DNA from: Gammaproteobacteria bacterium
Lineage (GTDB): Bacteria > Pseudomonadota > Gammaproteobacteria > Burkholderiales > Rhodocyclaceae
Reading direction: 5' to 3'
NCBI GenBank assembly: GCA_029289235.1
Contig: JARFTZ010000060.1
Location: forward strand, 62,001 to 126,000
DNA: 64,000 nt
This document shows positions 52,753 through 60,904 of the stretch, piece by piece. The number at the start of each line of letters is the position of its first letter. Positions within the stretch are counted from its first letter, which is position 1. The position numbers and the translations under genes are program-made. The notes beneath the pieces were generated by a model, which saw only the letters and a list, made by a program, of their open reading frames with translations, searched no databases and had not been told where the DNA came from.

Positions 52753-54102
52753 ATGACACTCCCCAGAAAAATAATGGATTACCCCGTAAAGTCACTGCCG
52801 GAGCTCGTTTCGTTTCTCGACGAGCAGGTTGAACCGCGTATCGTCATGGATGCCGAGTACCGCATCGTCGCCGCGAACAGGGCCTATGCCGAAGCGTTCG
52901 CTCCGGGCGGTTCGGTGGCGGGTCGCCACTGCTATGAAGTCTCGCACCATTTTTCAGCCCCCTGCGACCAGGCCGGCGAGCCCTGCCCGTTACGGATGAG
53001 CCAGGAAAGCGGCGAGGTTCAGCGCGTCCTGCATCTGCACCACACGGCGCACGGCGAAGAGCATGTCGACGTCGAAACGACCCCGATCCGCGACGAGGCG
53101 GGAAAAATCATCTACTTCGTCGAAACCATGCGCGTGCTCAAGCAGGCGTCGGGCAGTCCGGCGGCGGAAGGACTGGTTGGACGGTCGGCGAGCTTCAAGA
53201 AGATGCTGTCGCTGGCCATGCGCGTCGCCCCGACAAACGCCACTGTCCTGCTGCTCGGCGAAACGGGAACCGGCAAGGAACTGGTCGCGCGCATGCTGCA
53301 CGAAACAGGCAGAAACGCCGGCGGTCCGTTCGTGGCGGTCGACTGCTCCGGACTGACCGAATCGTTGTTCGAGAGCGAACTGTTCGGCTACGAGAAAGGT
53401 GCCTTTACCGGTGCCCAGCATCGCAAAACCGGCCTTGTCGAATCCGCCCGGGGGGGAACGCTCTTTCTCGACGAAGTTGGCGACATCCCGCTGCCACAGC
53501 AGGTCAAACTGTTGCGCCTGCTGGAGAGCGGCACCTACCGACGCGTAGGAAGTGTCGAAACGTTGCGCGCCGATTTCCGCCTGATCTGCGCAACCCACCG
53601 CAACATCGACCGGTTGGTCGAAGAGGAAGCCTTCCGGCGCGACCTCTTTCACCGAATCAGCACCTTCCCGATCCATGTCCCGTCACTCGCCGAACGGGTG
53701 GAGGATATCCCACTGCTGGCGGACTCATTCCTCAAGCGCGTTGCCGTCGGGCAAAACCTGAGGCTGTCTGAATCAGCCATTGAAGCACTCAAACACCGCC
53801 GCTACCTCGGAAACATTCGCGAACTGCGCAATCTGATCGAGCGTGCCACGATTCTCGCCGACGGCGAAGCCATCAACGAAAAGCATTTCGAGATGGACAC
53901 TCTGCCGAACAAAATGCTGACCGAATGCAGCCCCCCCACCAGCGATCGCTTTGTCATCGACACCCTGCTCCCGCTCGAAGAAGTCGAGCGACGCTATATC
54001 GACTGGGCGGCCCACCGTCTTCCGGGCGACAGAACCTTGCTGGCGCGACAACTGGCTGTCAGTCTACGCACGCTCTATCGCAAGCTGTCAAAAACCAGAT
54101 AG
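52753..54102 (+). CDS. Sigma-54-dependent transcriptional activator with Cys-bearing PAS domain
   Basis: 449 residues. An N-terminal PAS domain (about 20-125) contains [20 protein letters not shown] with Cys60, Cys71 and Cys78. The AAA+ domain has Walker A GETGTGKE (169-176), GAFTGA (216-221) for sigma-54 contact and FLDEVGDI. The C-terminal Fis-type helix-turn-helix ends in [16 protein letters not shown]. The cysteines may sense redox state or bind a cofactor. It follows the cytochrome-rhodanese locus, so it may control it, although the cytochrome promoter looks like sigma-70. ATG 52774 is an alternative start. Confidence 0.9.
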   Translation: MTLPRKIMDYPVKSLPELVSFLDEQVEPRIVMDAEYRIVAANRAYAEAFAPGGSVAGRHCYEVSHHFSAPCDQAGEPCPLRMSQESGEVQRVLHLHHTAHGEEHVDVETTPIRDEAGKIIYFVETMRVLKQASGSPAAEGLVGRSASFKKMLSLAMRVAPTNATVLLLGETGTGKELVARMLHETGRNAGGPFVAVDCSGLTESLFESELFGYEKGAFTGAQHRKTGLVESARGGTLFLDEVGDIPLPQQVKLLRLLESGTYRRVGSVETLRADFRLICATHRNIDRLVEEEAFRRDLFHRISTFPIHVPSLAERVEDIPLLADSFLKRVAVGQNLRLSESAIEALKHRRYLGNIRELRNLIERATILADGEAINEKHFEMDTLPNKMLTECSPPTSDRFVIDTLLPLEEVERRYIDWAAHRLPGDRTLLARQLAVSLRTLYRKLSKTR

Positions 54103-54112
54103 TTTTCTTGCT

Positions 54113-54850
54113 TCATTCGTTGCGCAGCACGACAAGTTGCCCGGGGTGCTTCTCCGGTCTTTCATACAACACCCACCGATAGCAGAACACGCAGATCGTC
54201 CAGTCGAACAACAGGGTCCACAGATTGTGTGAGAGAAAATGCGCGCCCTGCATCATTCGTCCGACTGAAAACACCGCCCCCGCCCCCAGAGCGACCCACA
54301 GGGCAATGCGAGCTGTCCGTGGTCGCCGGTCGCGCAGGAAGAAGAACAAGGCGAGCAGCGAAAACCCCGCCGAGGCGTGACCACCCGGCCAGCAGCGGCC
54401 GGGATGCGTGGTCGCCGGACGCGCGCCGAGCAAGGGTGCGTAGTTTTCCTCCCCGCCGAACTCAGTCAGGCTCCAGGGGCACTGAATGGCCGTGATCTTC
54501 TTCAGTGGTGTGACGATGCTCGTCGACAAGCCCATGGCCAAAACCAGATAACCGAGCGGGCGGCGCCAGGAGCGCCAACGGGAACGCAGCAGACTGACCA
54601 GAAAACCGGCCAACGCGAGCACCGCAAAGACAATCAGCATCTGCTTTGCCCGGTCGTGGAGAATGTCTTCAAGCCAGAAACTGTGCCGGCCGACGAACCC
54701 CTCACCGGGAACATAAAAGAGGCGTTCCAGCCAGAAATCCAGACCGGCGATGTCGAAAAGCAGCAGAAACGCCATCAGCAACAGAGGAATGCCAAGGCCG
54801 AGGCGGAAATCAAAATGACGCGACACAGAATCACGCGAGAGGGACATCAT
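54113..54850 (-). CDS. PAP2-family phosphatase
   Basis: 245 residues, about six membrane segments. The three PAP2 phosphatase motifs are present in a variant form: KKITAIQCPW (Cys in place of the usual Arg), PGGHASAGF and GRMMQGAHFLSH. This variant pattern is, as I recall, shared by a subfamily in gram-negative bacteria. It probably removes phosphate from lipid A, undecaprenyl diphosphate or another lipid. The ATG at 54850 overlaps the upstream sulfatase stop (ATGA), so the two are coupled and may act on the same envelope substrate. Confidence 0.85.
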   Translation of the reverse strand: MMSLSRDSVSRHFDFRLGLGIPLLLMAFLLLFDIAGLDFWLERLFYVPGEGFVGRHSFWLEDILHDRAKQMLIVFAVLALAGFLVSLLRSRWRSWRRPLGYLVLAMGLSTSIVTPLKKITAIQCPWSLTEFGGEENYAPLLGARPATTHPGRCWPGGHASAGFSLLALFFFLRDRRPRTARIALWVALGAGAVFSVGRMMQGAHFLSHNLWTLLFDWTICVFCYRWVLYERPEKHPGQLVVLRNE

Positions 54851-56853
54851 CAGCCTCCGGATAACCGATTCGCTACGGGAGAAGCCATGAGGGCTGCCTC
54901 GGTCAAGCGCATCGCCACATCGTTCTCGGGCTGCCAGGCCAGCAGCCCCTTGCGGAAATCGTGACTGGCGCCCTGATAGTAGGCGACATTGCGTCGTACC
55001 AGCGCGTCCGACGTATCGGCGACGACCTCGCGACTGTTGCCAAGCGCATCCTGGTGGCGGCGCACGGCTTTTCGGGGGCTGAGGATGGCGAGGTCGGTAC
55101 CGTCGAAAAGGCCCAGATGCTGGTAGTTGCCGACCAGCGCCCGGCCGCGGCCGGGATCTTCCGTCATCACGTTGCGTCCGAAAAATGTCGAGGTGTAATC
55201 GAAATTCAGGAGCCCGAGCAAGGTCGGCGCGAGATCGATCTGGCTGGCAACCGTTGCCACATCGCGCGGAGGGAGAAGCGAAGGCGCGTAAATGAACAGC
55301 GGGATGTGGTAGTTGGCGACCGGCAGATCCTCCTTGCCCGCGCTGCCGGCGGTGTGGTCGGCGACGAAGACGAAGACGGTCTTGTCAAACCACGGCTTTT
55401 GTCGCGCCTCGGCAAGGAAGCGGCCGATCGCGTAATCCGTGTATTTCACCGCGCCTTCACGCCCCTTGCCGGAGGGGATGTCGATGCGGCCGTCCGGGTA
55501 GGTGTAGGGACGATGGTTGGAGGTCGTCATCAGTTGCAGGAAGAACGGCTTTCCGGCGGCGTGGTCGGCATCGGCGACCTTCAACGTTTGTCGGTAGAGA
55601 TCCTCGTCGGACATCCCCCACGCGTTGGTGAAGTTCATCTCCGCGTCCGGGACGCTGCTCTGGTCGACGATGCGGTAGCCGTTGCCGCCGAAGAAGGCGT
55701 TCATGTTGTCGAAGTAGCCGCGCCCGCCGTAAAGGAACACACTGTCGTAACCCTTCGCGTGGAAATGCTGGCCGAGGCTGGCATAGCCGGATTCGCGTCC
55801 GATGCGCTTGACGATCGAGCGGCCGGGCGTCGGCGGCACCGCCAGGGTAATCGCCTCCAGGCCGCGGTCGGTGCGGGTTCCGGTCGCGTAGAAGTTGCTG
55901 AAAGCGAGGCTCTGTTCGCGCAGCTTGTCGAGGTTCGGCGTCAGGCCGCGCTTGTCGCCGAAGCTGCCGAGGTACTTGGCGCTCAGGCTCTCGATCGTCA
56001 CCAGAATGACATTCAGTCGTCGCGGCGATCCTGGGTTGTCGATCACCCGGCGGATGTCCTGCGGGTCGCTGCCGATGAAGCGTGCATTGGGTTCCGCCAG
56101 TTCGTCGCGCAGCAAGCCGGCGACCTGCTCTCCCGGCAACGTGGCATAGAACTGCCGGTAATCGAGTTCGTTGTTGCGGAACGCGGCGAAGAACTGGAAG
56201 GGGCCGTTGCTGGCCAATTCGCTCTGATAGGCGTTGCCACCCTGCCCACGCGGAAAGTCCTGCCCCAGCAGCGCCGCGCTCAACGCCACAAGCGAAACCA
56301 GACCGGCCGCGCCCGCGAATCTCGCCGATTTCGTCGTCAATGAGGAGGAATGCAGGATCGCGCTGAGACGTTTTCCCAGACCGACCGTGATGGCGACCGC
56401 CAGCAACACCAACGTCCCGAGAATCCGGAAGACCGGATATGACTCGACGATGTTGTTGACGACCTCCTTCGAATAGACAAGGTAATCGACCGCGATGAAA
56501 TTGAAGCGCACGCCGAATTCGTCCCAGAACACCCACTCGGCCACCGCCGTGAACAGCATGACGAACAGGAGTAAACCGAAAATGACGTGCAGCGCCACCC
56601 TATGCCAGCGCGCCCGCCAGAGCCCGTTCGGGCAAAGCAAGGCATACAGGGCCAGCGGCACGGCGGCGTAAACAAGAAAGCCCAGATCGTAAACCAAGCC
56701 AACGCCGAAGATTCGAAGCGAATCGATCACGCCGGCTTGCGCATCTCTCCAATGCGCAGCGAGCAACACGCTGCGCGTCAGGACAAAAACGCCCAGCCAC
56801 GCGCCCAGAATCAGCATGACGTAACGAAACTGGCTGGTCCGGAAAACAGACAT
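54850..56853 (-). CDS. LTA-synthase-like membrane sulfatase/phosphotransferase (second copy)
   Basis: 667 residues with about five N-terminal membrane segments and a periplasmic alkaline-phosphatase fold. NVILVTIESLSAKY has the metal Glu, FYATGTRTDRGLEAIT the Thr nucleophile, and FVADHTAG the Asp-His metal ligands. It is related to but different from the copy at 37582. Family members transfer phosphoglycerol or phosphoethanolamine groups onto envelope glycans. It is translationally coupled to a PAP2 phosphatase, which could remove the lipid by-product phosphate. Confidence 0.86.
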   Translation of the reverse strand: MSVFRTSQFRYVMLILGAWLGVFVLTRSVLLAAHWRDAQAGVIDSLRIFGVGLVYDLGFLVYAAVPLALYALLCPNGLWRARWHRVALHVIFGLLLFVMLFTAVAEWVFWDEFGVRFNFIAVDYLVYSKEVVNNIVESYPVFRILGTLVLLAVAITVGLGKRLSAILHSSSLTTKSARFAGAAGLVSLVALSAALLGQDFPRGQGGNAYQSELASNGPFQFFAAFRNNELDYRQFYATLPGEQVAGLLRDELAEPNARFIGSDPQDIRRVIDNPGSPRRLNVILVTIESLSAKYLGSFGDKRGLTPNLDKLREQSLAFSNFYATGTRTDRGLEAITLAVPPTPGRSIVKRIGRESGYASLGQHFHAKGYDSVFLYGGRGYFDNMNAFFGGNGYRIVDQSSVPDAEMNFTNAWGMSDEDLYRQTLKVADADHAAGKPFFLQLMTTSNHRPYTYPDGRIDIPSGKGREGAVKYTDYAIGRFLAEARQKPWFDKTVFVFVADHTAGSAGKEDLPVANYHIPLFIYAPSLLPPRDVATVASQIDLAPTLLGLLNFDYTSTFFGRNVMTEDPGRGRALVGNYQHLGLFDGTDLAILSPRKAVRRHQDALGNSREVVADTSDALVRRNVAYYQGASHDFRKGLLAWQPENDVAMRLTEAALMASPVANRLSGG

Positions 56854-56929
56854 GAAAATTCCCTGGGTTTATCGCAGATTTGTGCAGTAGAACAGCCCGG
56901 CTTTAAGCCAGGCTTAACCGTCTCGGCCC

Positions 56930-57478
56930 TCAGCGGCGGCCTGTCTTGCGAACCTTCACCCCGGTCACCATGGCCTTGACCAGATTCGTGCGTTCGAGAT
57001 GGCTCATGACAATCGCCGCCAGTACATGCAAGCCTGCCAACGCAATCAACGTACTGGCCAGTCCTTCGTGCAACTCCTGCAGCCATTCTTCGCCCCAGAA
57101 CGCATCGAGGCCCTGCATGTACCCCGTCACACCGAGCCCGAGGACGAGCGCCATCAGCGCGAACATCATCAGCGCGCCGACGGGGTTATGCCCCGGATAA
57201 TCATCGTGCGTACCGGACAGGAGGTGGTGAAAGTGTTGCTTGATCCGCGCGACAGTAGGAAAGAAATCGGCAAACCGGGCGTAGCGGGAACCGACAATCC
57301 CCCAGACGATGCGCGCGCAAACCAGTGCGCTTGCCGCATACCCCAGCCAGCGATGCAGCGTCTCGCCATCGTCGATGACGAAAAAATTGACGACGATGCA
57401 CGTCACCAGCGACCAGTGGAAGACGCGCACGAAGCGGTCCCAGACATGGACGGAGTCGGGAATGGCGTTGGGTGTCAT
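56930..57478 (-). CDS. Cytochrome b561-family membrane protein
   Basis: 182 residues, four membrane segments, with haem-ligand His in VFHWSLV, TLHRWLGY, HNPVGALM and LAGLHVLAAI. It is a di-haem electron carrier that oxidises quinol or passes electrons to a periplasmic c-type protein. A PepSY-type gene lies upstream on the same strand, a pairing common for soluble c or b561 systems. I use ATG 57478 over the TTG one codon earlier. Confidence 0.87.
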   Translation of the reverse strand: MTPNAIPDSVHVWDRFVRVFHWSLVTCIVVNFFVIDDGETLHRWLGYAASALVCARIVWGIVGSRYARFADFFPTVARIKQHFHHLLSGTHDDYPGHNPVGALMMFALMALVLGLGVTGYMQGLDAFWGEEWLQELHEGLASTLIALAGLHVLAAIVMSHLERTNLVKAMVTGVKVRKTGRR

Positions 57479-57522
57479 CAAGAAGTCATCCTTATTGCTC
57501 AGGCGGGATAGTGTTTGAATTC

Positions 57523-57599
57523 GTCACCCCGGCGAAGGCCGGGCTCCGGTCCGCGACGGTTCTCCGATACGGGATACCGGCCTGCGCCGGTATGACGAG
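57523..57599 (+). repeat. ~70-bp palindromic REP/MITE-like repeat, copy 2 (diverged)
   Basis: CCCCGGCGAAGGCCGGG at the left and ACCGGCCTGCGCCGGT at the right around a diverged core. Same orientation as copy 1. Located between the b561 and PepSY genes. Confidence 0.75.
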
Positions 57600-57657
57600 G
57601 TCTCTAGCAGCGAGTCGGGCATTCCGTTGCCTGACTCGCATTCCGGAAAAAAACGGG

Positions 57658-57915
57658 TTACTTCGATTCCAGCACGGCGGCGGTTTCCGGGTTGAAGTAG
57701 ATCTCGACCTTCTTGCCGCCCTTGTCCGTTCCGTAGATCTCGTAGCACTGGCCCTTGCTGACCTTGAAGGTCTTGATGTTGTAGCCCCGCCCCTCGATCT
57801 TCGCCTTGAAATCGGCTTCTTTCATCCATTTCTCCTGGGGGACATTGCAGGACGGTCCGGCAAAGGCGCTGGCGGCGGCGGTCGTGGCGATGAGGGCGGC
57901 AAGAATTTTCTGCAT
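57658..57915 (-). CDS. PepSY-domain periplasmic protein
   Basis: 85 residues. Signal peptide (MQKILAALIATTAAASAFA) followed by a PepSY-type fold (KWMKEADFKAKIEGRGYNIKTFKV, then CYEIYGTDKGGKKVEIYFNPET). Members of this group are often encoded beside cytochrome b561 genes and may help metal or haem handling. Two cysteines (CNVPQ, QCYEI) could form a disulfide. GGAGAAAC is upstream of ATG 57915. Probably cotranscribed with the b561 gene, although repeat copy 2 lies between them. Confidence 0.85.
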   Translation of the reverse strand: MQKILAALIATTAAASAFAGPSCNVPQEKWMKEADFKAKIEGRGYNIKTFKVSKGQCYEIYGTDKGGKKVEIYFNPETAAVLESK

Positions 57916-57950
57916 GGGTTTCTCCTGAAATTGAGTGGATTGCCCCAACC

Positions 57951-58013
57951 GGGGACAGCGAGATTTGAACCCGCGGACCTTAAATCCACCTTAAGGCCGA
58001 CAAACTGTTCCCC
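57951..58013 (-). other. tRNA-like sequence lacking a normal D arm
   Basis: Minus strand. The 3' acceptor half TGTCCCC (57951-57957) pairs with GGGGAACA (58006-58013) with one bulged base. The T arm GCGGGTTCAAATCTCGC (57958-57974) is complete and has the consensus TTCAAAT loop. An anticodon-like stem CCTTAA/TTAAGG with a seven-base loop lies at 57978-57996. Only seven bases replace the D arm and no CCA is encoded. It looks like a decayed tRNA or a fragment left by an integrated element. Confidence 0.45.
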
Positions 58014-58095
58014 CGCACTGCCGCTCCAGCCCGCATCGGGAAGTAAAATGGCGCCTTGCGCTCATTCCCGGACGCCAGCAACCCCAGAGATCGCC

Positions 58096-59325
58096 ATGAA
58101 AAAACTCGGATTCACCACCACCACCCTGCATTGCGACCGCACGAAACCCATCGAGCACGGCGCGACCCACAAGCCGGTGCACAACTCGGCCGCCTTCGGC
58201 TTCGCCAAGGCGAGCGACCTCGTCAAGGTCTTCCAGGGCGTCCAGCCCGGCTTCGTCTACGGCCGTCAGGGCACGCCGACCTCGGCGGCGCTGGAAGAGA
58301 AGATCACCCGCATGGAACAGGGCTTCCAGACCATCGGCTTTTCGAGCGGCATGGGCGCCATCTCCGCGACGCTGCTCGCCCTGCTGCGCGCCGGCGACCA
58401 TCTGGTCTCCAGCCGCTTCCTCTTCGGCAACACCACCAGCCTGTTCGAGACCTTTGCGCGAATGGGCGTCGAAGTGACCTTCGTCGACGCCACCGACGCC
58501 GCCAACGTCGAGGCGGCGATCCGGCCGGAAACGCGGATGGTCTTCGTCGAGACGATCGCCAACCCGCGCACGCAGGTCAGCGACCTGGAGGGCATCGGCC
58601 GGATCTGCCAGGCGCGCGGACTTGTCTATGTCGTCGACAACACCATCACCTCGCCCTTCCTGTTCCTGCCGAAGAACGTCGGCGCCAGCCTATCGATCAA
58701 CTCGCTGACCAAGTACATCGGCGGCCACGGCAATGCGCTCGGCGGCGCGGTGACCGACACCGGCCTGTTCGACTGGTCGTCCTTCCCGAACATCAACGAG
58801 CTCTACCGGAAGGGCGACGCGAAGACCTGGGGCATCGTGCAGATCCGCAAGAAGGGCCTGCGCGACGCCGGCGCGACGCTCTCGGCGGAATCGGCCCACC
58901 ACCTAGCCATCGGCGCCGAGACGCTGGCGCTGCGCATGCCGCGCACCTGCAGCAACGCGCAGGGGCTGGCCGAATTCCTCGCCGCGCACCCGAAGGTCAA
59001 GAAGGTTTACTACCCCGGACTCAAGGATCACCCGCAACACGAGCGCGCCAAGTCGCTGTTCTGCGGCAACAGCGGCATCCTCTCGTTCGAACTGCAGGAC
59101 GGCATCGACTGCGTCGAGGTGCTCGACAAGCTGGAACTGGTCATTTCCTCGACCAACCTCGGCGACAACCGCACGCTGGCCATCCCGGTCGCGCCGACGA
59201 TCTACTTCGAACTCGGCCCGGAACGCCGCGCCAGCCTCGGCATCGCCGAATCGCTGGTACGCATCTCGACCGGCATCGAGGATCTCGACGACCTGATCGC
59301 CGATTTTTCGGCGGCGCTGGCGTAG
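58096..59325 (+). CDS. O-acetyl/O-succinylhomoserine sulfhydrylase-type PLP enzyme
   Basis: 409 residues, Cys/Met-metabolism PLP family. The PLP lysine is in SINSLTKYIGGHGN, and YGRQGTPTSAALEEKITRMEQG and FVETIANPRTQVSD are typical. The C-terminal RISTGIEDLDDLIADF ends the fold. It most likely makes homocysteine from an activated homoserine and sulfide, or is a cystathionine gamma-synthase/lyase; exact specificity is uncertain. ATG 58096 (MKKLGFTTTT) is chosen; the open frame upstream runs through the tRNA-like region and is not real coding. Confidence 0.88.
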   Translation: MKKLGFTTTTLHCDRTKPIEHGATHKPVHNSAAFGFAKASDLVKVFQGVQPGFVYGRQGTPTSAALEEKITRMEQGFQTIGFSSGMGAISATLLALLRAGDHLVSSRFLFGNTTSLFETFARMGVEVTFVDATDAANVEAAIRPETRMVFVETIANPRTQVSDLEGIGRICQARGLVYVVDNTITSPFLFLPKNVGASLSINSLTKYIGGHGNALGGAVTDTGLFDWSSFPNINELYRKGDAKTWGIVQIRKKGLRDAGATLSAESAHHLAIGAETLALRMPRTCSNAQGLAEFLAAHPKVKKVYYPGLKDHPQHERAKSLFCGNSGILSFELQDGIDCVEVLDKLELVISSTNLGDNRTLAIPVAPTIYFELGPERRASLGIAESLVRISTGIEDLDDLIADFSAALA

Positions 59326-59339
59326 CAATACTGGCGAAT

Positions 59340-59409
59340 CGTCATTCCGGCGCAGGCCGGAATCCAGAAAATTCAACGAGCTGGACCCCGGCCTTCGCCG
59401 GGGTGACGA
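59340..59409 (-). repeat. ~70-bp palindromic REP/MITE-like repeat, copy 3
   Basis: On the minus strand it runs almost base for base as copy 1 (35391-35463), including the GAATTTTCTGGATTCCGG core. It is thus in the opposite orientation. Located just after the sulfhydrylase stop. Confidence 0.85.
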
Positions 59410-59434
59410 CTATTCAAGCGCCTACTGGCGCTTG

Positions 59435-59776
59435 CTAAGCTTTCCTTACGAACTCGGACTTCAACTGCATGGCGCCAAAGCCGTCGATCTTGCAATCGAT
59501 GTCGTGATCGCCGTCGACCAGACGGATGTTCTTCACCTTGGTGCCGATCTTGATCGACGAGGACGCGCCCTTGACCTTGAGATCCTTGATCACCGTCACC
59601 GTGTCGCCGTCGTGAAGCTCGTTGCCTGACGCGTCACGCACCACCTTCCGCTCCTCGGCGCCTTCTTCCGCCGCGTCCTTCGACCACTCGTGGGAGCACT
59701 CCGGACAGATCAGCATGGCGCCATCCTCGTAGGTGAATTCTGATCCGCAGCTCGGGCACGGGGGCAGGTTACTCAT
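59435..59776 (-). CDS. yjdM: Zinc-ribbon protein YjdM (PhnA family)
   Basis: 113 residues. N-terminal zinc ribbon with CPSCGS and CPECSHEW, then an SH3-like beta domain ([43 protein letters not shown]). E. coli YjdM was formerly called PhnA and is of unclear function; it is not a phosphonate hydrolase. ATG 59776 ([10 protein letters not shown]) is used; the upstream frame does not match the family. No phosphonate genes are nearby. Confidence 0.92.
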   Translation of the reverse strand: MSNLPPCPSCGSEFTYEDGAMLICPECSHEWSKDAAEEGAEERKVVRDASGNELHDGDTVTVIKDLKVKGASSSIKIGTKVKNIRLVDGDHDIDCKIDGFGAMQLKSEFVRKA

Positions 59777-59872
59777 GGAAAATCCTTTCGGGGTAACGGC
59801 AAAAAGCGCGGAAGGATAACACCACACCTCGTGGTCGGAATAAACCACGAGGCGGCCACGGCCACGCAAGGT

Positions 59873-60283
59873 TCAAGCGAAGGTTCTGGCGATCTCCACC
59901 GCGGCACGCGCCACCGCCGCATCCTCCTCCGCCTTCATGCCACTGATCCCGAGCCCGCCGATGACCCCGCCCGCCGCGTTCCGCACCGCGACGCCGCCGG
60001 GAAGCGCTGTCATCTTCGGGTCGCAGAAATTGGCGAGCGACAGATTCTCCCGCTGCAAACGTTCAAGGAACGCGTCCGTATCCACGCCCATCACCGCCGC
60101 CGTATAGGCTTTCGCTTGCGACAAATGAACGCAGCGAACCGGCACGCCTTCGACGCGGTTAAACGCCGTCAACAAGCCGGCCGTGTCGCAAACGGATACG
60201 CAGATCGGCTGCGCGTAATCCGCATCGGCCTTGTCGATCGCCGCCTCGATCATGGCCTTGGCCAGCTGCAAAGTCATTCCCAT
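59873..60283 (-). CDS. GlcG/HbpS-family protein
   Basis: 136 residues. LQLAKAMIEAAIDKADA, ICVSVCDTAGLLTAFNRVEG and the Gly-rich GGVAVRNAAGGVIGGLGISGM are the GlcG/HbpS hallmarks. Members bind haem or cobalamin-like ligands or lie with glycolate oxidation genes; the function is unclear in most species. GGGGAGAAG is upstream of ATG 60283. No glycolate oxidase genes adjoin. Confidence 0.86.
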   Translation of the reverse strand: MGMTLQLAKAMIEAAIDKADADYAQPICVSVCDTAGLLTAFNRVEGVPVRCVHLSQAKAYTAAVMGVDTDAFLERLQRENLSLANFCDPKMTALPGGVAVRNAAGGVIGGLGISGMKAEEDAAVARAAVEIARTFA

Positions 60284-60490
60284 TGTTCTTCTCCCCTCCC
60301 GGTAAAAATGACCATCACTATAGCCGGGTCCTCTTGCCGCCGAACAGATGCCCCGGGCGGCTGCGATCACACCGAATTTTGGAGTGCCTGAAACGTTGCC
60401 GGATTGGCCGCACGCTGCGTGTGCGAGGCAAGAACCGCTACTGCGCTTGCAATCGACTGGAACTGCCGCCCCGGGTTTTCGCAGACCGAT

Positions 60491-60904
60491 TCAGCCAGCC
60501 GCCAGCGCCGCGCGCAGCCTGCGCATCAGCCAGCCGATCCCCGGCAGGGTCATGTACAGTTCCTCGGCCGCATCCCAGTAATCGCGGTGGATGAGCACCT
60601 TGCCGTCGTTGGCAAAGCACAGATGCGTCGCGCCACGAATGACCTGCGGCTGACCACGCCGGACGAAGTGGAAATTCCACACGAGCATCGCCCGATCGCC
60701 TTCCGCCAGCCTGTCGGAGACGACGAAGCGCGGCGCGTCGACCTGCCGGTACATGTGCTCGAAGATGCGCCGGATTGCCGCGACGCCTTGCACGTCGTTG
60801 AACGGATCCTTGAAGCGGGCGTCCGGCGCGTAGAAGTCGCCGAGGCGTTCGAGACTTTGCGGCGTCAGCGTCTCGAAGAAGTTGACCAGGTCTTCAAGAC
60901 GCAT
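60491..60904 (-). CDS. NTF2-like/SnoaL-type protein
   Basis: 137 residues, cone-shaped alpha+beta NTF2 fold predicted: FYAPDARFKDPFNDVQGVAAIRRIF, then MLVWNFHFVRRGQPQVIRGATHLCF. Relatives are small isomerases or hydrolases. The ATG at 60904 lies 11 bases within the SDR gene upstream, so it is the last gene of a five-gene operon. In light- or singlet-oxygen-stress clusters of other proteobacteria, an NTF2-like gene occurs beside an SDR, a DUF3833 gene and a cyclopropane-synthase-like gene. Confidence 0.82.
   Translation of the reverse strand: MRLEDLVNFFETLTPQSLERLGDFYAPDARFKDPFNDVQGVAAIRRIFEHMYRQVDAPRFVVSDRLAEGDRAMLVWNFHFVRRGQPQVIRGATHLCFANDGKVLIHRDYWDAAEELYMTLPGIGWLMRRLRAALAAG

Noticed and set aside
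54961-56343. 460-residue open frame antisense to the second LTA-synthase-like gene
   Set aside because: No family features, and the opposite strand has the full sulfatase signature.
57472-58095. N-terminal extension of the sulfhydrylase-type frame
   Set aside because: The open frame crosses a palindromic repeat, the antisense of the PepSY gene and the tRNA-like element; the enzyme family begins at the ATG at 58096.
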